NCBI GenBank assembly: GCA_964648485.1
Contig: CAZYOF010000012.1
Span: forward strand, 46,500-110,499
DNA from: DAIOEK01 sp964648485
Lineage (GTDB): Bacteria; Chloroflexota; Anaerolineae; Anaerolineales; Anaerolineaceae
Length of the DNA: 64,000 nucleotides
Direction of reading: 5' to 3'
The translations under genes and the position numbers were made by a program. Below the pieces are notes generated by a model that did no database searches, was not told the DNA's origin, and saw nothing but the letters and a program-made list of their open reading frames with translations. This document shows, piece after piece, positions 24,868 to 32,645 of this stretch. Position 1 is the stretch's first letter, and the number at the start of each line of letters is the position of its first letter.

Positions 24868-25675
24868 GTGAACTGCTCACAATGATATATCGCTCGTGAT
24901 CATAGCGAAATAACAGATCGTTCATGAGAATGGATTTTTCAATTGGGATATTTACCTTCGACAATAATTGACGTTCCTTTTGATGTTCATCATTCCCCTG
25001 ATTAACGATAAACAGTTTTCCACCTTTTTTTATACTTGACCATGCATCTTTGAGAAGTCCTTCTGGGTTAAATTCCTTGTCTGGAATCCCCCATTGCCTG
25101 TGATCATGAAGAAATACAAAAGGGAAGAACATAAAAATCAGATCATATTGACATGGTTGAGCAGAAAAAGCTTTTGGATAATAATTTGTGTTTTGCAATT
25201 CACCTATATAACCTATTGCACGATCAAAGCGCGAATATAAATCTGAATAGATCCGCCAGGGATCAGCTTCATATCCATCAAGGGTTATCTCTCTTGACAC
25301 ATCAGTTTGATACCATGTAAGAAAATTGTGAAGTGAGTACACGTAAAACCAATGAGATGGTCCAATATCTGCTGCGTGAATCATCTGAGGTAGTGTGTAT
25401 CCCTGTAATTGTGAAAAAGCTGTCTGCAGCATGTGGATATAAAAAAGATTTTCTTGATAGTTCCCACTGTTGGTACTTTCTTTTAACTTCTCCAAATGAT
25501 AATCAGAATAGAGTTTTTCCTCCATCTGAAAAGCTTGCTCTCGTGATGTCTTATCAAGATGTTGAAAAAGGGGTTTTTGAGGATGGATGGGTGGTTTGAA
25601 ACCGGATCTGTGCCATTTGAATCTCCAGCGTAAAAAATAGTCAATCCGGTTTCGTAAGTTTTGCATTTTATTCAC
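24860..25675 (-). CDS. Rossmann-fold methyltransferase-like protein
   Basis: A 271-residue protein with the order of motifs of class I SAM-dependent methyltransferases. IHAADIGPSHW (motif I, shortened glycine loop) is followed by LDGYEADPWRIY (end of strand 2), QYDLIFMFFPFVFLHD (motif IV position) and DAWSSIKKGGKLFIVNQGND (typical strand 5/GG region). The first loop has one glycine only, so SAM binding is not certain. Met1 or Met4 (25666) may be the start. The gene overlaps the M28 peptidase gene that follows. Substrate unknown. Confidence 0.62.
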   Translation of the reverse strand: MNKMQNLRNRIDYFLRWRFKWHRSGFKPPIHPQKPLFQHLDKTSREQAFQMEEKLYSDYHLEKLKESTNSGNYQENLFYIHMLQTAFSQLQGYTLPQMIHAADIGPSHWFYVYSLHNFLTWYQTDVSREITLDGYEADPWRIYSDLYSRFDRAIGYIGELQNTNYYPKAFSAQPCQYDLIFMFFPFVFLHDHRQWGIPDKEFNPEGLLKDAWSSIKKGGKLFIVNQGNDEHQKERQLLSKVNIPIEKSILMNDLLFRYDHERYIIVSSSHE

Positions 25676-25693
25676 TAAATGAGAAAATCTCGC

Positions 25694-26248
25694 CTACATT
25701 TTAGGGAGTTCAATTTTTTGCTGGTTTTGATATTTCCCCTTTTTATCAGCGTAAGAGATTTCGCATGATTCATCTGCTTCAAGGAATAATACCTGGGCGA
25801 TCCCTTCATTGGCATAAATTTTTGCCGGAAGAGGAGTGGTATTGGAGATTTCAAGGGTTACAAATCCTTCCCACTCTGGCTCAAAAGGAGTGACATTAAC
25901 GATTATTCCACAACGGGCATAAGTGCTTTTACCAAGACAAATAGTTAATACGCCCCTTGGAATGCGAAAATATTCTACTGTACGGGCTAAGGCAAAGGAA
26001 TTGGGTGGAATGATACAAACCTCACCTTTGTAATCCACCATGGAACGGACGTCAAAATTCTTCGGATCCACAATTGCAGAGTTTACATTTGTAAATATTT
26101 TAAATTCATCAGTGACCCTGACATCATATCCATAGGATGATACACCATAGGATATAACACCATGTTTGTAATTACTATCAGCAAAAGGTTTAATCATTCC
26201 ATGTTCCAAGGCCATTTTTCGAATCCAGTGATCTGGTTTTAATCCCAT
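25694..26248 (-). CDS. dcd: dCTP deaminase
   Basis: A 184-residue protein of the dCTP deaminase/dUTPase superfamily: ISYGVSSYGYDVRV, GEVCIIPPNSFALARTVEYF, GKSTYARCGIIVNVTPFEPEWEG and LEISNTTPLPAKIYANEGIA, with the catalytic glutamate in the VTLEIS motif. It converts dCTP to dUTP (and, in bifunctional versions, to dUMP) for thymidylate supply. Length is typical. It lies 3 bases after the M23 peptidase gene stop side and 18 bases before the methyltransferase-like gene on the same strand. Confidence 0.95.
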   Translation of the reverse strand: MGLKPDHWIRKMALEHGMIKPFADSNYKHGVISYGVSSYGYDVRVTDEFKIFTNVNSAIVDPKNFDVRSMVDYKGEVCIIPPNSFALARTVEYFRIPRGVLTICLGKSTYARCGIIVNVTPFEPEWEGFVTLEISNTTPLPAKIYANEGIAQVLFLEADESCEISYADKKGKYQNQQKIELPKM

Positions 26249-26251
26249 TGT

Positions 26252-27289
26252 TTATTCTCCTAAATTGGATGGATAGATGATGTGTGTGAGTTGATTTGCT
26301 TTGACTTCTACCTCGATCTTCAGGGGAATGCCCCGTTTTGAAAATGTAACCTGATATCTACCCTCTGGCAGATTACCTACAGCAAAAAATTCGTTTAATT
26401 CAGGGTCTCGCTGTATGTTTTCATCAGCATAAGTCTCAATATATAAAATAATTGGGTTTTGGCTAAGGTCAAGTGATTCAATTTTAACAGATGGATACGG
26501 ACTTTCCGATAATAAATCAGCTTCTCCAGATGCAGCAATTGCCCCCTTCCCATCATCCAGGTTTAACCATAATTCTGGATTGACACAATTTTTATAATCC
26601 ATCCCGCCTTGGCGCACTTCAAAATGTAAGTGAGATCCAATTGCATAACCAGTTGCGCCTACTTTGCCAATTTCATCACCTGTGCGGACCTGGCTGCCGG
26701 TTTGAACAAGTACTTCATCCAGATGTCCATAAAGTGTGTATATAGTCTCATCCAATTTTGTGAAATGATGTTCAATAATTACCAGATTTCCATAAAAGCC
26801 ATGATCAGCACCAAATACTTCATTTTTATCATTTCCTGCAAATACAACAATCCCATCTGCGGCTGCCAGGACAGGAGTGCCACGTGGATTGTTAAATTCC
26901 ACACCATGGTGGATCTCCCGCTTTCCTTCTTGTGTGGTGCCGAATCGGTAGGTGCGTTCGACATTTCTATCTCCATCTTCTGGAATTGGACGATTGAGCC
27001 AGAAATGACCTGCAGAGTTGCACCAATTTAATGCGCAGATTGCAGATTCAAGAGTTGGGATAATCTGAGTAGCTTTCGAAGGTATTATGCCAACCAACCC
27101 AGAAGGTGGCAAAGCAGTAGCAGGCTCGATTATCCTCTCGGTTGGTGTTACATCCAGTATTGGTTCACTTGCTATTTGTAACTCTTCGGTAGGGTGTTTG
27201 ATATCTTTTGGGTTACAACTTGTCCCGAACAAAATAGCAAAAATAACTACCAGAATGATGAAGGCTTTCTGCCGGAGAAAAAAACTCAA
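26252..27289 (-). CDS. M23 (LytM)-type peptidase lipoprotein
   Basis: A 345-residue lipoprotein with a signal peptide ending in the lipobox FGTSC (Cys25). A Thr/Pro-rich linker leads to a LytM/Duplicated hybrid motif domain at about residues 130-240: HHGVEFNNPRGTPVLAAADG, YTLYGHLDEVLVQTGSQV and GSHLHFEVRQGG. The usual zinc ligand motif HxGxD reads HHGVE here, so an Asp-to-Glu change or altered activity is possible. The C-terminal 100 residues are a beta-rich domain without a name. Its start overlaps the end of the FTCD gene by 4 bases (ATGA type). Probable role in cell envelope hydrolysis or its regulation. Confidence 0.87.
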   Translation of the reverse strand: MSFFLRQKAFIILVVIFAILFGTSCNPKDIKHPTEELQIASEPILDVTPTERIIEPATALPPSGLVGIIPSKATQIIPTLESAICALNWCNSAGHFWLNRPIPEDGDRNVERTYRFGTTQEGKREIHHGVEFNNPRGTPVLAAADGIVVFAGNDKNEVFGADHGFYGNLVIIEHHFTKLDETIYTLYGHLDEVLVQTGSQVRTGDEIGKVGATGYAIGSHLHFEVRQGGMDYKNCVNPELWLNLDDGKGAIAASGEADLLSESPYPSVKIESLDLSQNPIILYIETYADENIQRDPELNEFFAVGNLPEGRYQVTFSKRGIPLKIEVEVKANQLTHIIYPSNLGE

Positions 27290-28818
27290 ACCAACCCTCC
27301 TCGTTCCCGCATGATTTGGTGTAATGATTGTTCCATGATGGTTACCTGGTTACCTAGCATATATAATTCAGAAATCATTGATTCGGAAGTTTTGGCAGAA
27401 GAATCTTTGAGATTTATCTTTACATTCCATGCAGCACCTTTAAAACCTGCCTGAGCTAACCCAAATCCTGATGCGGCATCGCTGATGGCGTTAATGTTGC
27501 CAATTTCTGCCAACTCTAATGCCAGTTGCATAACCTGAAGGCTAAGTTTACATACTTGCATAGGTATTTCAGCAGTAAGTAACATAGCAGCTTCAATTGC
27601 TTCTGCTCGTTTCTTTTCTTCTTCTGGTTTATCTTTGGGCAACCGAATAGCCTCGAGATAAGAATTGAATGCTTGCGAATCCTTCTCTACGCACATAAGT
27701 AATTCTTTGTGTATGGGTTCTGCTATTTCGAGGATTTGCCACATCCGGGGTTCAATTTCAAGGTGTTTTCTCTTTCCAATGGTTAGCCTGCTTACCATGC
27801 ATACCAATGCTGCTCCCATAGCTGAACTGTAGGCTGATGCAGCCCCCCCTCCCGGTGTAGGAGTACCTGCAGCCAGATCTTCTGAAAATTCTGAGTTAGC
27901 CGTCTCCAATGGAGTCTCGCGGAGTGCATCATACATACGTGTTTCTAAAACCTGATCAGGTTTAAATGCATCCATTTGAAGGTACCAGATTGCAGCATCG
28001 GTCAAGGCTTTTTGAGGGATCAATCCGACTAATTCGGAATGATGTATTCCTACTCCATATCTTTCTGCTTCTCTTCTGATGCTTTCAACCACTCTGGCTA
28101 TTGGTGTTTGATGAAAATTTGTCATATTCATAGATACCTGGGCGCGTCCCTCAACTAACACGCCCATTGCTTTTATATACCGCCATCCACCGGATGATTG
28201 GCGAATACTTTTTGCAATTTTCTGTGCTATTGAGACATCATCAGTAGTGAGGTAGACATTAAAGGCAATCAATGGCTGACGAGCGCCAATAACAGTTGCT
28301 CCTGCTTTCCCTAAGACCATTGGTCCATAATCTGGTTTTCGGTCAGGGGCAGTTCGAATTTCTTGTTTTAATCCTTCATATTGACCGCGGCGGATGTTTT
28401 CAAGATTGTGACGTTCTGGAGTGGTTGCAGCTTCTTCGTAAAGATAGACCGGAATATCGAGTGTGTCTGCTACTCTTTTCCCTAGCCTCCTGGCTATCTC
28501 GACACATTCCACCATAGAAAAATCTGATAATGGAACAAATGGCACGACATCTGTTGCCCCAATGCGAGGATGTTCTCCGGTATGCTGGTCGAGATCAATC
28601 AGTGAAGCAGCTGTGGCAATTGATTGATACGCAGCTTCTTCCACCGCTGATGGAGGACCAACAAAAGTCACAACAGTACGGTTATGATCCATATCAGAAT
28701 GGCGGTCAAGGACATGAATTCCAGGTACAGTCGATAGTGATGCAATAATTTCATCTACCACTTCAGGGCGGCGTGCTTCAGAATAATTGGGGATACACTC
28801 AACCAGGGGTTGTGCCAT
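27286..28818 (-). CDS. ftcD: Glutamate formiminotransferase / formimino-THF cyclodeaminase fusion
   Basis: The start at 28818 has GAGGAG upstream and gives MAQPLVECIPNYSEARRPEV, the usual N-terminus. Residues 1-310 are formiminotransferase (CIPNYSE, GEHPRIGATDVVPFVP, SMNMTNFHQTPIARV, HSELVGLIP). Residues about 320-505 are the helical cyclodeaminase (FSEDLAAGTPTPGGGAASAY). The order and fusion match mammalian-type FTCD. It passes a formimino group from formiminoglutamate or formiminoglycine to tetrahydrofolate and makes methenyl-THF plus ammonia. No histidine degradation gene is nearby. Given the purine island 12 kb away, formiminoglycine from purine breakdown is a plausible source (inference). 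Confidence 0.95.
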   Translation of the reverse strand: MAQPLVECIPNYSEARRPEVVDEIIASLSTVPGIHVLDRHSDMDHNRTVVTFVGPPSAVEEAAYQSIATAASLIDLDQHTGEHPRIGATDVVPFVPLSDFSMVECVEIARRLGKRVADTLDIPVYLYEEAATTPERHNLENIRRGQYEGLKQEIRTAPDRKPDYGPMVLGKAGATVIGARQPLIAFNVYLTTDDVSIAQKIAKSIRQSSGGWRYIKAMGVLVEGRAQVSMNMTNFHQTPIARVVESIRREAERYGVGIHHSELVGLIPQKALTDAAIWYLQMDAFKPDQVLETRMYDALRETPLETANSEFSEDLAAGTPTPGGGAASAYSSAMGAALVCMVSRLTIGKRKHLEIEPRMWQILEIAEPIHKELLMCVEKDSQAFNSYLEAIRLPKDKPEEEKKRAEAIEAAMLLTAEIPMQVCKLSLQVMQLALELAEIGNINAISDAASGFGLAQAGFKGAAWNVKINLKDSSAKTSESMISELYMLGNQVTIMEQSLHQIMRERGGLV

Positions 28819-28847
28819 AATTCTCCTCAATGCGATAAGATAAGGCA

Positions 28848-28876
28848 ATTATCATTTTATGCCATAGCAATGTCAA
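28848..28876 (-). promoter_or_regulatory. Sigma70-type promoter of the FTCD operon
   Basis: On the minus strand TTGACA (28876-28871) and GATAAT (28853-28848) are separated by 17 bases, and the start codon at 28818 follows about 30 bases downstream. A TATAAT for the opposite strand overlaps this region. Confidence 0.8.
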
Positions 28877-28878
28877 GT

Positions 28879-28884
28879 TATAAT
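28879..28884 (+). promoter_or_regulatory. Candidate -10 element of the SRAP gene
   Basis: TATAAT at 28879-28884, 39 bases before the ATG at 28923; the -35 candidate TTTATG (28856-28861, 17-base spacing) is weak. It lies next to the divergent FTCD promoter, so polymerase binding in the two directions may be mutually exclusive. Confidence 0.55.
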
Positions 28885-28922
28885 CATATCAGGAGTCGGG
28901 CTTTTACGTGGAAGGAGGGTGT

Positions 28923-29594
28923 ATGTGCGGACGATTTACCCTTATATTGGACCCCGGTGATTTGCAGGAAGAGTTAGATTTAGGTGGTATTCCGGATGAA
29001 TACAAACCACGTTATAACATTGCTCCTACTCAAGATGTAGCTGTGGTAAGGGATAATAAGATAAAACAAGTAGAAATGTTCAGATGGGGATTAATCCCTT
29101 CCTGGGCAAAAGATACTACGATTGGTACGCGATTAATCAATGCACGATCTGAAACAATTCAGGAAAAGCCATCTTTTAAAAGCCCGTTTGCAAGAAGACG
29201 GAATATTATACTCACAAGTGGATTCTATGAGTGGAGAATTCAGGGGAGCTTAAAAGAACCGGTTTATATCCATCTGAAAGAACAAAAAGTGTTCGCGTTT
29301 GCGGCTTTATGGGAGGAATGGTTATCACCAGATGGGAATCGCATTCATTCCACAACGATTATAACCTGTCCGGCCAATGATCTCATTGGAGATTTTCACG
29401 ATCGTATGCCGGTGATCTTAGATAAGAGAGCTATGTGGCGTTGGATTGATCCAAACAGGTCATTACATGAAGCGCAACAGTTATTGTCTCCTTACCCTTC
29501 TGAAGGTATGTCTTTCCACCCTGTCTCTGCAGAAGTAAACAGCCCGAAAAATGACCATCCAGGGTTGATAAAACCCATTCCCCAATTATTCTGA
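28923..29594 (+). CDS. yedK: SOS response-associated peptidase (SRAP/YedK, HMCES family)
   Basis: The start at 28923 is required for function: removal of Met leaves the catalytic cysteine of MCGRFTL at the N-terminus, and GGAAGGAGG lies just upstream. The 223-residue protein shows YNIAPTQDVAVV, FRWGLIPSWAKD, INARSETIQEKPSFK, SGFYEWR and DRMPVIL, all family motifs (catalytic Cys2, Asn, Glu and the histidine near HDRMP). The enzyme crosslinks to abasic sites in single-stranded DNA and protects them. It stands alone, followed by the promoter of the TetR gene. No LexA box was recognised. Confidence 0.95.
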   Translation: MCGRFTLILDPGDLQEELDLGGIPDEYKPRYNIAPTQDVAVVRDNKIKQVEMFRWGLIPSWAKDTTIGTRLINARSETIQEKPSFKSPFARRRNIILTSGFYEWRIQGSLKEPVYIHLKEQKVFAFAALWEEWLSPDGNRIHSTTIITCPANDLIGDFHDRMPVILDKRAMWRWIDPNRSLHEAQQLLSPYPSEGMSFHPVSAEVNSPKNDHPGLIKPIPQLF

Positions 29595-29599
29595 TTATC

Positions 29600-29633
29600 T
29601 TGACTGTTATTATACCGTTCGGTATAATAACAG
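29600..29633 (+). promoter_or_regulatory. Promoter and palindromic operator of the TetR gene (leaderless)
   Basis: TTGACT (29600-29605) and TATAAT (29623-29628) have a 17-base spacer. A perfect palindrome with 14-base arms, CTGTTATTATACCG and CGGTATAATAACAG separated by TT, covers 29604-29633, including the spacer and the -10 hexamer. The ATG follows at 29635, only 6 bases after the -10, so the mRNA should start at or next to the start codon. Binding of the TetR protein here would block its own promoter. Confidence 0.88.
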
Positions 29634-29634
29634 A

Positions 29635-30201
29635 ATGGATAATAAAACAACATTAATTTCTGTAACTACTGATGCTTTCTCCCGAAAGGGGTATGATGGT
29701 GTAGGTGTGCAGGAGATTGTTGAGCTTGCAGGGGTGACCAAACCCACACTGTATCATTACTTTGGTAGCAAATATGGACTCTTGGAAGCTGTTCTGGCCA
29801 ATGGATTTCAGAATTTGATCCCACCCCTTCAGCGTGTTGCTGAGTATCGTCATGATTTACCAAAAACATTGACGGAAATTTTCTTAATATATATCCAATT
29901 TGCAGCTGATTATCCACAATTCACACGAATGATTCTGGCGATGCAATTCACACCAGTTGATAGTGAAGTATTTACAGCAATACAGCCTTATGAAGATCAG
30001 CAGCAAAAAATTCTCACTTGCATGTTTGAAGCAGCTGTATTCGATCACGGTAATATGCGCGGCCGCGCTCACATCTATGCTGTGTCTTACTTGGGGCTAA
30101 TCTCATCATGTCTTGGTTTATGGCTTAAAGGCAAAGTCAGCTTCGCTGAAGAATTTATCTATAGGACTGTCCATCAATATATGCACGGTATTTACTCATA
30201 A
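29635..30201 (+). CDS. TetR-family transcriptional regulator, probably autoregulated
   Basis: A 188-residue protein with an N-terminal TetR helix-turn-helix: TTDAFSRKGYDGVGVQEIVE, AGVTKPTLYHYFGSKYGLL (about residues 10-55). A helical ligand-binding domain follows, of the TetR_C type seen with KPTLYHYFGSK regulators. The promoter has a perfect palindrome over the -10 element and the gene lacks room for a ribosome binding site. The next gene (GH13 glycosidase) starts 142 bases later on the same strand and could be in the regulon, but no second copy of the palindrome was found near it. Ligand unknown. Confidence 0.92.
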   Translation: MDNKTTLISVTTDAFSRKGYDGVGVQEIVELAGVTKPTLYHYFGSKYGLLEAVLANGFQNLIPPLQRVAEYRHDLPKTLTEIFLIYIQFAADYPQFTRMILAMQFTPVDSEVFTAIQPYEDQQQKILTCMFEAAVFDHGNMRGRAHIYAVSYLGLISSCLGLWLKGKVSFAEEFIYRTVHQYMHGIYS

Positions 30202-30343
30202 TCTACTGATCACCGCGGACGGATGGATTATGGCGGATCTCTTCATAGCAGGCACGAAAATTACCCTTAATTATCTGACGTGAAGTTGTATCCAAATCTT
30301 GATTATTTAAGTTCAATATTTTTCAAATTAAGGAAAAAACATC

Positions 30344-31705
30344 ATGGTTTCATGGATTGAAAATGCTTTTTTTTACCATATTTATCCCTTGGGATGCTTA
30401 GATGCTCCCCGCCAGAATAACAGTACTGAGCCGGTAATACATCGTTTACAAAACTTGCATTTGTGGTTGGATCATATTCAGAGCCTGGGATGTAATTCTC
30501 TTTATCTTGGTCCGGTGTTTGAATCCTCATCGCATGGCTACGACACTACTGATTACACCCGTATAGATCGCAGGCTTGGTGACAATGCAGACATGAAAGC
30601 ATTTAGTGAAGATCTTCATCGGCGCGGCATGCGACTGATCTTAGATGCGGTGCTTAATCATACGGGCAGAGATTTCCCTCAATTTCAAGATATCCTAACC
30701 AACCGGGAAAAATCACCTTATCGAGGTTGGTTTCACGGGTTGGATTTCACAAAATCCAGTCCTAAAGGAGATCCATTTACATATAGTAGTTGGGCGGGAC
30801 ATTATTCTCTGGTTAAGTTAAACCTCCAGAATCAAGAAGTCCGTGAACACCTGTTTTCGGCAATCAAATACTGGATAGACGAATGGCAGATTGATGGTTT
30901 GCGTCTGGACGCAGCCGATTGCCTTGATCTTGATTTTCTTCATGAGCTACGACAGCGATGTGATCATTGGAAAGATGATTTCTGGCTTATGGGTGAAATC
31001 ACGCACAGTGATTATCGAATTTGGGCGAATGAAAATACACTGCACTCGGTGACCAATTATGAAGGTTATAAAGGATTGTATTCAAGCCTTGCGGATAAGA
31101 ATTATTTTGAAATAGCGTATGCTCTTAATCGTCAATCAGGATCGGATGGCATATACCGTCATCTAACCCTTTATAATTTCGCTGATAATCACGATGTAAA
31201 CCGGGTTGCCAGCTCTTTACCGGATCAACGTATGTTATATCCGCTCCACATCCTCCTTTTTTCTATGCCGGGAGTACCATCCATCTATTATGGAAGTGAG
31301 TGGGGCTTTACGGGAAAAAAAACCTCTCATTCAGATGTTGCACTTCGTCCAGCAATTGATATATCCACAATGAATCAGAACATAGCACAACCAGATCTTC
31401 CCGGTGTGATCCATCGTCTTGCTGATATCCGGTCGAGGATGGTCTCCCTACGTAATGGGAAATACCAACAGGTAATGGTTTCTCATCAGCAATTTGCTTT
31501 TCTTCGTGAGACAGACAGCGAAAAATCTTTGATCTTGCTTAATGCACAGGATACCCCTGCGATTATTCAAGTTTCTGAAAAAAAGCAGCTTTCTGGGTTT
31601 TGGCTGGATGAGCTTAATGGAGGAGCTGAGTTTCGGTTGGAGAATGGTCAAATCAGCGTAGAGGTTCCCGCATTCTGGGGAAGGATTCTCAGATTGGTAA
31701 ACTAA
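30344..31705 (+). CDS. GH13 alpha-amylase family glycosidase
   Basis: A 453-residue (beta/alpha)8 glycosidase. The GH13 conserved regions are visible: DAVLNH (region I), DGLRLDAAD (region II with the nucleophile aspartate), GEITHS (region III, acid/base glutamate) and FADNHDV (region IV). No signal peptide is present, so it acts inside the cell on maltodextrins, sucrose-like or similar alpha-glucosides. The size is that of small intracellular amylases/cyclomaltodextrinase relatives without the N-terminal domain. A putative AAGGA lies before the ATG. It is followed by tRNA-Glu with its own promoter. Exact specificity cannot be assigned. Confidence 0.9.
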   Translation: MVSWIENAFFYHIYPLGCLDAPRQNNSTEPVIHRLQNLHLWLDHIQSLGCNSLYLGPVFESSSHGYDTTDYTRIDRRLGDNADMKAFSEDLHRRGMRLILDAVLNHTGRDFPQFQDILTNREKSPYRGWFHGLDFTKSSPKGDPFTYSSWAGHYSLVKLNLQNQEVREHLFSAIKYWIDEWQIDGLRLDAADCLDLDFLHELRQRCDHWKDDFWLMGEITHSDYRIWANENTLHSVTNYEGYKGLYSSLADKNYFEIAYALNRQSGSDGIYRHLTLYNFADNHDVNRVASSLPDQRMLYPLHILLFSMPGVPSIYYGSEWGFTGKKTSHSDVALRPAIDISTMNQNIAQPDLPGVIHRLADIRSRMVSLRNGKYQQVMVSHQQFAFLRETDSEKSLILLNAQDTPAIIQVSEKKQLSGFWLDELNGGAEFRLENGQISVEVPAFWGRILRLVN

Positions 31706-31725
31706 AAATTCATCAAGGTAATTCC

Positions 31726-31754
31726 TTGACCTTGTGCAGGGTGCATGGTAGAAT
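31726..31754 (+). promoter_or_regulatory. Promoter of tRNA-Glu
   Basis: TTGACC (31726-31731) and TAGAAT (31749-31754) with a 17-base spacer; the mature tRNA begins 11 bases after the -10 element. Confidence 0.8.
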
Positions 31755-31764
31755 TTTGTCCGTT

Positions 31765-31836
31765 GCCCCCATGGTCTAGTGGTTAGGACACAGCCCTTTC
31801 AAGGCTATAACCGGAGTTCGAGTCTCCGTGGGGGCA
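31765..31836 (+). tRNA. tRNA-Glu (anticodon TTC)
   Basis: A 72-base cloverleaf. The acceptor stem GCCCCCA pairs with TGGGGGC (31829-31835), and A is the discriminator base. The T arm is CCGGAGTTCGAGTCTCCG-like and the anticodon loop CTTTCAA gives TTC. One mismatch (C-A) closes the anticodon stem outer pair. CCA is not encoded. Confidence 0.95.
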
Positions 31837-31842
31837 CAAACG

Positions 31843-31873
31843 AATGACCGGTTGAAAGACGGTCATTTTTTTA
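31843..31873 (+). terminator. Intrinsic terminator after tRNA-Glu
   Basis: Stem AATGACCG / CGGTCATT (31843-31850, 31860-31867) with a nine-base loop, followed by TTTTTTATT. Confidence 0.9.
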
Positions 31874-31901
31874 TTCTTATCAGAGATATTAGGAGGGTGG
31901 G

Positions 31902-32561
31902 TTGTCATTCTGGCTTTACTTTATTTACACACTGCTCAATTTTGCCTTACTGGTTTGGGGAATCACGCTTTCTCTTAGAACCCACAGATTAAGTATAGTC
32001 ATCATCACCGCAGTTACATTTGGATTGATGTACGATAACCTGATCCTCACTTTGGGCAACATAGTTGGCAATCACGACATCCTCTATTATTTAAGCTTGC
32101 CTCGATTCATTTTGCATCAATTAATACTACCCTGGATCATTTTGGCTGCTTTTGATGAAATTCGTAGTCTGAATCACAATTGGTCAAAGACTGGGTACGC
32201 TTGGGCTGGTGCGATCATATTGAGTCTTATTACCATGATTCTGGGAATCATTACCCGTTTGATTCCAATGAACCTTCAATTGACTGTTATGGATGAAGTT
32301 ACAAGATTTGTGGATATTGGCGCTAAAGGTGCACCCATAGTCAGCATTGTATCTATTGGATTTGTAACGATAATAGGTTTTCTAATCTGGAGGAAAAACC
32401 ACTTTTCATGGCTATTTCTTGCGGGATTACTTGTTTTTCTTGGAGAAGGTGTTCCATTGGAGTGGGTTAAGCGAATTATTGGCTCAGGAGCAGAAGTCCT
32501 GTTCATGGCAACAATGTTATACCTTGAGCAAGTAGTAATTGGCAAAGAACAAAAAATGTAA
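31902..32561 (+). CDS. Integral membrane protein of unknown function (TTG start)
   Basis: The predicted start is TTG at 31902, supported by AGGAGGG 5 bases upstream. The 219-residue protein has about seven hydrophobic segments, beginning with FWLYFIYTLLNFALLVWGIT and ending with EVLFMATMLYLEQVVIG. I recognise no family motif. The seven-helix layout and polar residues within helices (MYDNLILTLGN, RFILHQLILPW) are compatible with a small-molecule sensor or channel, but this is speculation. It follows the tRNA-Glu terminator and is closed by its own terminator. Confidence 0.75.
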   Translation: MSFWLYFIYTLLNFALLVWGITLSLRTHRLSIVIITAVTFGLMYDNLILTLGNIVGNHDILYYLSLPRFILHQLILPWIILAAFDEIRSLNHNWSKTGYAWAGAIILSLITMILGIITRLIPMNLQLTVMDEVTRFVDIGAKGAPIVSIVSIGFVTIIGFLIWRKNHFSWLFLAGLLVFLGEGVPLEWVKRIIGSGAEVLFMATMLYLEQVVIGKEQKM

Positions 32562-32570
32562 AAAATCTAA

Positions 32571-32600
32571 GCGGGAGGATAAATACCTCCCGCATTTTTC
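32571..32600. terminator. Bidirectional terminator between membrane protein and katG
   Basis: Stem GCGGGAGG / CCTCCCGC (32571-32578, 32586-32593) with loop ATAAATA, followed by ATTTTTC on the plus strand. On the minus strand the stem is followed by TTAGATTTTTT, so it can end both convergent transcripts. Confidence 0.87.
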
Positions 32601-32645
32601 GTTTCCAGTAGAATTATTCTGAAAATTAACTGATTTTATTATGGT

